From a bacterium (GTDB lineage Bacteria; Patescibacteriota; Patescibacteriia; 2-12-FULL-60-25), in contig JAGVIJ010000086.1 of the NCBI GenBank assembly GCA_020056125.1, positions 1-5,712 of the forward strand: a DNA stretch of 5,712 nucleotides. Direction: 5' to 3'. The first letter of the stretch is position 1; every line of letters starts with the position of its first letter. Shown in pieces: positions 1-4,244 of this stretch. Position numbers and translations under genes: made by a program. The notes under the pieces were generated by a model, which did not search any database, was not told the DNA's origin, and saw only the letters and a program-made list of their open reading frames with translations.

Positions 1-116
1 CGATCCCGCAACACGCCCACCACGCGCGAAGCTAAAGACGCGCCGCCCACGATCACAGCCGCGGCCGTGAGTCCGCTCGTCTCGTTATTCCACAAACGAA
101 TAAAAAAATCTTTCAT
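1..116 (-). CDS. murJ: MurJ/MviN-type lipid flippase, N-terminal part only (cut by the window edge)
   Basis: Only the first 38 codons are present, from an ATG at 116-114 to the left edge. After a short charged head (MKDFFIRLWNNETSG) comes a hydrophobic stretch, TAAAVIVGGASLASR, followed by VVGVLRD. The pattern ASLxSRxxGxLRD is the N-terminal signature of MurJ, a MOP-superfamily integral membrane protein that moves lipid II (or a related lipid-linked glycan) across the cytoplasmic membrane. Arg31 and Arg37 fit the conserved arginines of that motif. The start lies 6 bases after the stop of the glycosyltransferase upstream, so the two genes are almost certainly co-transcribed. There is no SD before the ATG, and translation may depend on coupling. 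The rest of the protein (usually about 500 residues) lies outside, so a Wzx-like flippase for another polysaccharide cannot be excluded. Confidence 0.8.
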   Translation of the reverse strand, partial: MKDFFIRLWNNETSGLTAAAVIVGGASLASRVVGVLRD

Positions 117-122
117 GGGATT

Positions 123-899
123 TTAATTTGGTAATTTTGAACCTGCCTTGCCGGCAGGCAGGTTTTGCATTTTGGATTTTGGATTTGCCGACTTCCCTCC
201 CATCTCATATTTAAACGGCATATCTCCTTTGAGCGAACCTGTGGTCATCATGCGCATCTCCACAAAAATATATTTGAGCGCGATGCTTAGCCGCCCATCC
301 TTTTCCAAACGGCGCACTGACACGCCTATGGGGTGGGAACGCAGGATTCCAAAACGGTAACCTTTTTCCGCGGCGCGCTGTACATAATCATGATCCTCGG
401 CCATGACCACCTCTTCATCAAAACCCTTGATCCCCAGGTGCGCGTGCCGTCGAATAAAAATACAAAAGCCCGGAGCATGCGGTCGGATTTTTTCTGTGGC
501 CAACGCATAAGCATTATACGCCTCGTGCAAAGCGCGGTCGATATGGCGCACGCTCAAAGGCATGACGCGGCAGGTGGCTAAATCCAATTTTTTATACTCT
601 ATTTCATGCCAACAATCTTCCAAAAAATCAGCTGAAGGCAATTTCACATCCGCGTCAAAAAAAATCAAAATGTCGCCCTGCGCCGCTTCAGCCCCTCGAT
701 TACGGCCGGGCCCGGGCAAACCTCCGCCGGTTACGCGCGCGCCAAAAGCCACGGCGATTTCTCGCGTGCGATCATCTGATCCGGCATCAGCCACAATCAC
801 CTCGTAGTCCCTAAAAGATTGCGAGCGAATGGACTCCAACAGCACCGGAAGATGTTCTTGTTCATTTTTAGTGGGGATGATAATGGAAAATTTTGGCAT
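123..899 (-). CDS. Family 2 glycosyltransferase (GT-A fold) with a repeat-derived C-terminal tail
   Basis: This 258-residue protein opens with the GT2 nucleotide-binding strand FSIIIPTKNEQEHLP (residues 4-18), then VIVADAGSDDRT (34-45). The metal-binding DxD is DAD at 82-84 in ILIFFDADVKLP, and the likely acidic catalytic region is MAEDHDY (166-172). The GPGRNRGAEAAQGD segment (63-76) is typical of GT2 enzymes that move a sugar from a nucleotide donor. Donor and acceptor cannot be read from the sequence. I see no membrane span, so it is probably a cytoplasmic or peripheral enzyme. It lies between an RNA methyltransferase and a MurJ-type flippase, and the 6-base spacing to the flippase suggests shared envelope-glycan work. 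The enzyme proper seems to end near FKYEMGG (229-235). Residues from about 239 on are encoded by dispersed repeat DNA. There is no SD; the ATG lies five bases from a heptamer repeat array. Confidence 0.85.
   Translation of the reverse strand: MPKFSIIIPTKNEQEHLPVLLESIRSQSFRDYEVIVADAGSDDRTREIAVAFGARVTGGGLPGPGRNRGAEAAQGDILIFFDADVKLPSADFLEDCWHEIEYKKLDLATCRVMPLSVRHIDRALHEAYNAYALATEKIRPHAPGFCIFIRRHAHLGIKGFDEEVVMAEDHDYVQRAAEKGYRFGILRSHPIGVSVRRLEKDGRLSIALKYIFVEMRMMTTGSLKGDMPFKYEMGGKSANPKSKMQNLPAGKAGSKLPN
140..164. repeat. Palindromic CCTGCC...GGCAGG repeat inside the end of the glycosyltransferase gene
   Basis: AACCTGCC (140-147) pairs with GGCAGGTT (157-164) around TGCCGGCA, giving a near-perfect palindrome broken only by one extra T at 148 or 149. 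Palindromes of this CCTGCC-TGCCGGCA-GGCAGG type are, as I recall, scattered in many copies through Parcubacteria-type genomes. Here it is translated as the NLPAGKAGSK part of the glycosyltransferase tail. The copy number in this genome cannot be judged from one window. Confidence 0.75.
170..186. repeat. Heptamer tandem repeat (TTTTGGA units) beside the palindrome
   Basis: Two exact TTTTGGA units (170-176 and 177-183) and the start of a third (184-186) lie just beyond the palindrome. On the coding strand they read as AAATCC-type units and encode the NPKSK part of the glycosyltransferase tail. The 7-base period matches that of the repeat blocks at 904-937 and 970-997. Confidence 0.6.
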
Positions 900-903
900 A
901 TGT

Positions 904-937
904 TTCGAATATCGAATTTAGAATTTAGAATTTCGAA
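904..937. repeat. Degenerate heptamer array (TTCGAAT type) just upstream of the glycosyltransferase start
   Basis: Read on the plus strand in phase, the block is TTCGAAT, ATCGAAT, TTAGAAT, TTAGAAT, TTCGAA: five units of period 7, with TTCGAA at both ends. It ends five bases from the glycosyltransferase ATG on the minus strand and occupies the place where an SD would be expected. Similar AT-rich heptamer strings are a common intergenic element in Parcubacteria-type genomes as I recall them. Confidence 0.7.
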
Positions 938-969
938 CTTGGTATTATTTTTATTCACTCCTAGCGCGA

Positions 970-997
970 CATTCGACATTCGAAATTCGACATTCGA
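970..997. repeat. Heptamer array (CATTCGA x4) touching the SpoU methyltransferase stop codon
   Basis: Four units in exact register: CATTCGA, CATTCGA, AATTCGA, CATTCGA. The array ends at 997 and the minus-strand TAA stop of the methyltransferase begins at 1000, so the two abut. It shares the TTCGA core and 7-base period with the block at 904-937. Together the two arrays fill most of the 98-base gap between the genes. I see no terminator in that gap. Confidence 0.75.
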
Positions 998-1456
998 TTA
1001 AAGCAGCGCCCAACAAGCTATAGCTGTGGCGATGGTAACATTCAGCGATTCTTTTTTTCCGCGCGGCTTAATCATCACGATATCATCGCACTGATCCAAT
1101 AGCGATGACGGAATCCCGGTCACCTCATTGCCCAAGAGCAGCGCGATTTTTTTTGCTCCGCGGTATTGGCTTAATTCTTTGGCGCGTTTATCTAATTCCA
1201 AACCCACTAAATCAAATCCTTTGGATTTTAATCGTTCAAGCGCCTTATTTAAATCAGTTTGTTTTTCCCATTTCAAAGACTGTTCAGCGCCCAAAGCAGT
1301 TTTCAAAACTTTTGAATCAGGCGGCGCCGGCGTGTAGCCCGTAAGCCATAATTTTTCCACACCCAAAAATTCACAGGTGCGGAATAACGCTCCCACGTTT
1401 TCACATGAACGAATGTCATGCGCAATGACATGCAAAATAGTTTTTGCGATTGGCAC
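998..1456 (-). CDS. TrmH/SpoU-family RNA 2'-O-methyltransferase (SPOUT fold)
   Basis: At 152 residues this is the compact, single-domain form of the family, which methylates a ribose 2'-O of tRNA or rRNA using S-adenosylmethionine through a trefoil knot and works as a dimer. All three motifs are visible. Motif 1 is IRSCENVGALFRTCEFLGV (15-33) with Arg16, Asn20 and Arg26. Motif 2 is LLLGNEVTGIP (106-116). Motif 3 ends in GKKESLNVTIATAI (133-146) with Ser137 and Asn139. TALGAEQSLKWE (53-64) fits the family. One oddity: the usual IPM before the motif 3 glycine reads IKP (129-131). The start is a GTG at 1456-1454; in this frame a stop lies eight codons upstream, so no longer form is likely. There is no SD, and the promoter places transcription start only a few bases before the GTG. 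The target nucleotide cannot be told. Confidence 0.9.
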   Translation of the reverse strand: MPIAKTILHVIAHDIRSCENVGALFRTCEFLGVEKLWLTGYTPAPPDSKVLKTALGAEQSLKWEKQTDLNKALERLKSKGFDLVGLELDKRAKELSQYRGAKKIALLLGNEVTGIPSSLLDQCDDIVMIKPRGKKESLNVTIATAIACWALL

Positions 1457-1465
1457 AATGCCCGA

Positions 1466-1494
1466 AAGATAGCAGTTTTATCCGAGTTTGTCCA
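1466..1494 (-). promoter_or_regulatory. Promoter of the SpoU methyltransferase gene, probably giving a leaderless mRNA
   Basis: On the minus strand, TGGACA (1494-1489; 5 of 6 to TTGACA) is followed after exactly 17 bases by TATCTT (1471-1466; 4 of 6 to TATAAT), with TGC directly before it as an extended -10. Transcription would start near 1458-1460, only 2-4 bases before the GTG at 1456. This fits the absence of an SD. Confidence 0.65.
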
Positions 1495-1544
1495 TCATGA
1501 AGCGGATGAAGCATCACTCTGCTTATTGCGGGGTGGTATCGCGG
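1477..1544 (+). other. Structured intergenic stretch ending in a T-box-like 15-mer (function doubtful)
   Basis: On the plus strand, TTTATCCG (1477-1484) pairs with CGGATGAA (1503-1510) with one wobble, and AAGCA/TGCTT (1509-1513 with 1520-1524) can form a second small hairpin. Five bases later, 1530-1544 read GGGGTGGTATCGCGG, close to the T-box consensus AGGGUGGNACCGCG. However, the pairing partner for the GGG side of an antiterminator is missing and no plus-strand aminoacyl-tRNA synthetase gene follows. The same bases also hold the minus-strand methyltransferase promoter. I list it as a structure, not as a riboswitch. Confidence 0.2.
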
Positions 1545-1546
1545 AA

Positions 1547-1573
1547 TCCGCCGAAGCTTTATGCGAAGGCGGA
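1547..1573. repeat. Dispersed hairpin repeat with TCCGCC/GGCGGA arms
   Basis: TCCGCC (1547-1552) and GGCGGA (1568-1573) pair, and GC/GC pair again inside around a TTTAT loop, leaving a GAA/GAA internal loop. Hairpins with TCCGCC-GAAGC and GCGAA-GGCGGA arms are, as I recall, multi-copy elements in Parcubacteria-type genomes. It lies directly next to the T-tract of the terminator at 1575-1611 and could add to the transcription stop, but it has no T-run of its own. Confidence 0.6.
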
Positions 1574-1574
1574 T

Positions 1575-1611
1575 AAAAAAAAGGCCGAGCGCAGGAGTAC
1601 CACGCACGACC
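1575..1611 (-). terminator. Intrinsic terminator of the GC-rich hypothetical gene
   Basis: On the minus strand, GGTCG (1611-1607) pairs with CGGCC (1587-1583, one G-T wobble) and GCGT pairs with GCGC inside it, around the nine-base loop GGTACTCCT, with one T-T mismatch in the stem. Eight T residues follow at once (1582-1575). It begins 16 bases after the TGA of the 1627-2271 gene, in the right direction for it, and shields the methyltransferase promoter from read-through. Confidence 0.85.
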
Positions 1612-1626
1612 CTAGAGATCCCCTCT

Positions 1627-2271
1627 TCAGACAGATGAACGAGGACGAACGAACACCAGGCGATCCTCCGGTCCCCACTCGAGTCCGGGTCTGACCAGCA
1701 CAGCGTTCAGTTGCAACTGGCCATCGATATTGGCCAGTTCGAACACACTGAGACCGCCGAGGGACCTGATCTGTATCATGGCCAGCCGCACGCTTTCTCC
1801 CAAGGGCTGATCCATGTACGCCAGACGGAGATGAAGGCCGACTTCAGCCGGGCAGAGTTCGAGCTTGAGCTTTTGAGCTCCGACCCAAACATCCAGGGTG
1901 GTCGAGCCGTTCTCGGGTTTGAGATCCCGAACCGGCACCAGCACCAAATCGAGCTCCATGGGTCCAGGCGACGTGGTGAACGCCGGTTGCTTCACCATGT
2001 CCTCGGCCCATTCGCTCACCAGCACATCACTGGCCTTGAGCTCGACGAGCAGATCCTCGCCGATCCCTCCGCCGCTAATGATGGACTTCCAGACCGGGTG
2101 ATCCGGGGGTTGAACCGCGGACTGATCTGCAAATTGCCCCTCGATCAATCTTTGCAGACTCTCCAGCACCGGACGAACGGAAACCGCCCCTTTCCTCACA
2201 CGCTGGAACAACTCGTTCTGTCGTCGGGCTAATTGGCCCAACAGCTCGTCGGTGACAACGTGAATCGTCAT
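1627..2271 (-). CDS. Conserved hypothetical protein, CPR-type 'CPAEVG' family, GC-rich
   Basis: I choose the ATG at 2271-2269 (214 residues) because GGAGAGGG lies 7 bases before it; the frame stays open further up but without a well-placed SD. Residues 8-47 form an N-terminal amphipathic helical region rich in L, Q and R, ending in QRLIEGQF. A mixed beta-rich region follows, containing LELCPAEVGLHLRLAYMDQP (137-156) and ending in EWGPEDRLVFVRPR (198-211). From memory, this architecture recurs in hypothetical proteins of Parcubacteria and relatives; I cannot verify that here and know no function for it. There is no signal peptide or membrane span, so it is probably cytoplasmic. In a 180-base sample GC is 59%, against about 40% in its neighbours. 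It has its own terminator and is transcribed away from the plus-strand methyltransferase gene. Confidence 0.75.
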   Translation of the reverse strand: MTIHVVTDELLGQLARRQNELFQRVRKGAVSVRPVLESLQRLIEGQFADQSAVQPPDHPVWKSIISGGGIGEDLLVELKASDVLVSEWAEDMVKQPAFTTSPGPMELDLVLVPVRDLKPENGSTTLDVWVGAQKLKLELCPAEVGLHLRLAYMDQPLGESVRLAMIQIRSLGGLSVFELANIDGQLQLNAVLVRPGLEWGPEDRLVFVRPRSSV

Positions 2272-2333
2272 TGACAAGCCCTCTCCGTCACGTAAGCGCC
2301 AAACGCCACGTGACACACTGCCGTCGGGTTCAT
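2268..2333 (-). other. Possible leader ORF (21 codons) overlapping the hypothetical gene start by ATGA
   Basis: An ATG at 2333-2331 opens a 21-codon frame (MNPTAVCHVAF, then GAYVTERACQ) whose TGA (2270-2268) overlaps the ATG of the main gene as ATGA. Its last codons run over the SD of the main gene. A still shorter frame, GTG at 2359 to TGA at 2330, ends on the ATG of this one by another ATGA; GGGGAG lies 3 bases before that GTG. Such a chain would suit translational coupling, but short frames arise easily by chance in GC-rich DNA. Confidence 0.2.
2279..2314 (-). promoter_or_regulatory. SD of the hypothetical gene with a hairpin directly in front of it
   Basis: On the minus strand, GTCACGT (2314-2308) pairs perfectly with ACGTGAC (2293-2287), with GCG/CGC inside around TTTGG. 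The SD GGAGAGGG (2286-2279) begins at the very next base, and the ATG follows after 7 bases. The SD decides the start at 2271. A stem this close could affect ribosome access, which is inference. Confidence 0.6.
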
Positions 2334-2408
2334 GCGTGCAAACGACCAGTCGCCGGCACACACTCCCCTTGGTTAAAAACGGCGGACAAATAATAACCTC
2401 TTTGTCTC

Positions 2409-2437
2409 TTCACAGGAAGACTCCAAAAGGCTATAAA
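2409..2437 (+). promoter_or_regulatory. Promoter of the uracil-C5 methyltransferase gene
   Basis: TTCACA (2409-2414; 5 of 6 to TTGACA), a 17-base spacer, then TATAAA (2432-2437; 5 of 6 to TATAAT). Transcription would start near 2444, leaving a leader of about 64 bases. The 11-mer CTATAAACTAT over the -10 occurs again at 5256-5266, before the peroxiredoxin. Confidence 0.65.
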
Positions 2438-2474
2438 CTATCCGCCATCTTCAATTGAGATCAGAACGAAATTT

Positions 2475-2503
2475 ACACTAACACAAAATCTGAATCTTTT
2501 CAA
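2475..2503 (-). promoter_or_regulatory. Weak candidate promoter for the GC-rich hypothetical gene
   Basis: On the minus strand, TTGAAA (2503-2498; 5 of 6) is followed after 17 bases by TAGTGT (2480-2475; 3 of 6), with TGT before it as an extended -10. The start would be near 2468, giving a leader of almost 200 bases and an overlap of about 25 bases with the 5' end of the plus-strand mRNA. I found nothing better upstream of 2271, but the -10 is poor. Confidence 0.3.
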
Positions 2504-2507
2504 GGCC

Positions 2508-3854
2508 ATGAAACCCGACAAAATCTATCAGGGTGAAATCACGCGCTTCGATGCCAAAGGCCGCGGGGTTTTTGATTTAACCCTGCCCAATCAGGAAGTG
2601 CGCCCCATGGCTGTGCCCTTTGCTTTTCCCGGAGATACCATCGAAACTCAATACACCGGACGCAAACTCGGAGTATACGCCGGACGATTGAATAAAATCA
2701 TCACACCCAGTTCAGAGCGTGTAGCGCCGCCCATGCCCGGTTTGGAACAATACCCGGGCGCGCCTTGGTTGTGTTTGAATTATTCAGCGCAACTGATTTA
2801 TAAGCGCGACATGATCAATCAGGCGTTTGAGCAAGCTGGCCACGCTGAAAGAATCAACGCGGTCGAATCCGGCTCTAAACTCTCTTATTACCGCAACCGC
2901 ATGGATTATTCATACGGTTGGCGCGGTGAGCTGGGTTTGCGCCAATTCGGCTTTTGGCACAAATATTTTAATGTGACCCACGATATTTTATTATCAGCTG
3001 AAGCCACACCGATTTTAGAGGTGTGCCGTGATCTTTTGCCCCGTTTTAACGTGGTTCCATGGGATCATCAGAGGAATTGCGGCGATCTCCGATATGTAGT
3101 GATTCGCGAAGGAAAATTTACAGGCGAACGGTTGATCGCGCTGATTGTCAAAGATCTAACCAAAATTAATGCTGACACGCGCGATTATCTAAAAACCGCT
3201 TTGGATCCATACGCCACCAGTTTAATTTTAGGAGAGAATTCCCTGCTCACTGATTCATCCTACGCGCAAAAATTGGAAACTTTAAAAGGCCGAGAATATT
3301 TAACTGAAAATATCAACGGGCTAAATTATCAAATTCATTTAAACAGTTTTTTCCAAACCAATTCCCTCATGGCCGGCCGTTTGCAACAAACCGTAGCCGA
3401 TCTTGCCGGGATGATCAATCGTCTCCTCGACCTATACTGCGGCTTGGGATTCTTTGGTATTTATCTGGCTAAACAAAATCCGGAACTAAAAGTTTTTGGT
3501 TTTGAAATTGATGCGCCGGCCATTGAGCTGGCTAAACAAAATGCTTTAATGAACAATGTTGGTGCTCAATGTTCTTTTACCGCAGGTCCGGCCGAAGATC
3601 TGACCTGGCAAAATATTGAAACCGACTTGGTAATCATCGACCCGCCGCGCGCCGGATTACATCCTCGTGTGATCGCCACACTCTTGGACAAACAGCCGGC
3701 CACTCTCATTTATGTTTCCTGCAACTATCACCGCCTGGTTCAAGAGCTAAAAGAATTCAAAAAAGCCTATAAGATTACCGCCTTACAGGCTTTAGACCTC
3801 TTTCCCCACACTCCGCACGTGGAAACCGTGGTGCGTTTAGACCGTCAAACTTGA
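2508..3854 (+). CDS. TrmA/RlmC/RlmD-type RNA uracil-C5 methyltransferase with TRAM domain, no Fe-S cysteines
   Basis: This 448-residue protein has the full family layout. An N-terminal TRAM domain (about 3-65, GEITRFDAKGRGV...VPFAFPGDTIE) binds RNA. The Rossmann methyltransferase domain carries NSFFQTN (279-285), the S-adenosylmethionine loop LLDLYCGLGFFGIYLA (306-321), IIDPPRAGL (376-384), YVSCN with the nucleophile Cys405, and PHVETVV with the general base Glu439. The enzyme makes 5-methyluridine in rRNA or tRNA. RlmD-type enzymes usually hold a 4Fe-4S cluster by a CPHFGxCGGC motif plus a fourth Cys. Here the matching segment reads MPGLEQYPGA (76-85), so all three cysteines are replaced, and no fourth Cys lies in HDILLSAEATPI. 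TrmA also lacks the cluster, so 23S rRNA and tRNA U54 targets both remain possible. The ATG has only AAGG two bases away, a poor SD. GC is about 41% in a 180-base sample. Confidence 0.88.
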   Translation: MKPDKIYQGEITRFDAKGRGVFDLTLPNQEVRPMAVPFAFPGDTIETQYTGRKLGVYAGRLNKIITPSSERVAPPMPGLEQYPGAPWLCLNYSAQLIYKRDMINQAFEQAGHAERINAVESGSKLSYYRNRMDYSYGWRGELGLRQFGFWHKYFNVTHDILLSAEATPILEVCRDLLPRFNVVPWDHQRNCGDLRYVVIREGKFTGERLIALIVKDLTKINADTRDYLKTALDPYATSLILGENSLLTDSSYAQKLETLKGREYLTENINGLNYQIHLNSFFQTNSLMAGRLQQTVADLAGMINRLLDLYCGLGFFGIYLAKQNPELKVFGFEIDAPAIELAKQNALMNNVGAQCSFTAGPAEDLTWQNIETDLVIIDPPRAGLHPRVIATLLDKQPATLIYVSCNYHRLVQELKEFKKAYKITALQALDLFPHTPHVETVVRLDRQT

Positions 3855-3879
3855 CAAATCGTTTTATCCGATGTATCTT
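3851..3879 (+). promoter_or_regulatory. Consensus promoter of the 82-residue gene, overlapping the upstream stop codon
   Basis: A perfect TTGACA (3851-3856), 17 bases, then TATCTT (3874-3879; 4 of 6). Bases 3852-3854 of the -35 box are also the TGA stop of the methyltransferase. Transcription would start near 3886, giving a leader of about 46 bases. Confidence 0.8.
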
Positions 3880-3932
3880 GATGCGACTCTTAAGCCTGAC
3901 TTCGAGGTTTTCACTCACAGGGGATCAACGCG

Positions 3933-4181
3933 ATGCAGAGACCTGACACGCAACCGCCCTCCACACGGAGACCCACGATCCAGAAGCCTTCCACCGCCCA
4001 GTACCTGGCGGCCGCCGAGCGCGAGCACGGAGATCTCGCCTCCGCCCTCCAGTTGGCTCAGGACACCGTGAACGCAAACCAGCCAGATTCCCAGTCGCCG
4101 GATCACGAGCCGCCCATCAGCGCGCGCATCTGCGAGTTCCCTCGCGGCAGTCTGCAGCCGCAGTCTCGCGCGACCAGCTGA
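3933..4181 (+). CDS. Small GC-rich hypothetical protein, 82 residues
   Basis: I do not recognise this protein. The ATG has AGGGG nine bases before it, a consensus promoter upstream and a strong terminator 30 bases after the TGA, so it is very probably a real transcription unit. The product is hydrophilic and rich in Pro, Gln, Ser and Arg. Residues 1-20 (MQRPDTQPPSTRRPTIQKPS) and about 50-82 look disordered. Between them STAQYLAAAEREHGDLASAL and the following LQLAQDTVNAN (20-50) should form one amphipathic helix. There is one cysteine (Cys67), and no signal peptide, membrane span or metal motif. GC is 67% over 3961-4140, the highest in the window. An opposite-strand frame over the same DNA lacks such signals. 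The protein may instead be a by-product of a small structured RNA made from this unit; the sequence alone does not settle it. Confidence 0.6.
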   Translation: MQRPDTQPPSTRRPTIQKPSTAQYLAAAEREHGDLASALQLAQDTVNANQPDSQSPDHEPPISARICEFPRGSLQPQSRATS

Positions 4182-4211
4182 ACGCAGCCGCGGGGCTGAA
4201 GCCTCGCCTTC

Positions 4212-4244
4212 TCCGCCACACTACTCTCGTGGCGGACTTTTTTT
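4212..4244 (+). terminator. Strong intrinsic terminator after the 82-residue gene
   Basis: TCCGCCAC (4212-4219) and GTGGCGGA (4229-4236) form a perfect 8-bp stem around ACTACTCTC, followed by C and seven T residues (4238-4244). The T-tract runs into the stop codon of the convergent lipoprotein gene (TAA on the minus strand, 4245-4243). It also closes any read-through from the methyltransferase gene. In the minus direction there is no T-tract, so it works one way. Confidence 0.92.

Noticed and set aside
797..979. A 60-codon minus-strand frame over the heptamer arrays
   Set aside because: It is made of repeat units and overlaps the glycosyltransferase start in another frame. Such repeat translations are a known annotation artefact.
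904..997. A CRISPR array
   Set aside because: The repeats are 7 bases long and run in direct tandem without spacers.
1530..1544. A functional T-box riboswitch
   Set aside because: The antiterminator cannot close, no complete stem I with a specifier loop is visible, and no plus-strand synthetase or amino-acid gene follows. Kept only as an observation.
1416..1607. A 63-codon minus-strand frame across the methyltransferase start region
   Set aside because: It runs through the terminator, the hairpin repeat and the promoter and overlaps the methyltransferase in another frame. No SD is seen.
1488..1694. A 68-codon plus-strand frame
   Set aside because: It crosses the dispersed repeat and the terminator and ends antisense to the hypothetical gene; there are no start signals.
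1711..2232. A 173-codon open frame on the plus strand, antisense to the GC-rich hypothetical gene
   Set aside because: It has no SD, promoter or terminator in its direction. The minus-strand frame has all but a clear promoter and encodes a protein of a type I recall. Long antisense frames are common in GC-rich genes.
2272..2361. A longer form of the hypothetical protein from a GTG at 2361 (30 extra residues)
   Set aside because: Only one base separates GGGGAG from that GTG, too close to act as its SD. The ATG at 2271 has GGAGAGGG at the right distance.
3915..4106. A 63-codon minus-strand frame opposite the 82-residue gene
   Set aside because: Promoter, SD and terminator all point to the plus strand. 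The frame is an expected shadow of GC-rich codons.
4212..4244. A bidirectional terminator also serving the lipoprotein gene
   Set aside because: On the minus strand the stem is followed by GAAGGCGAGG, with no T-tract, so only the plus direction is supported.
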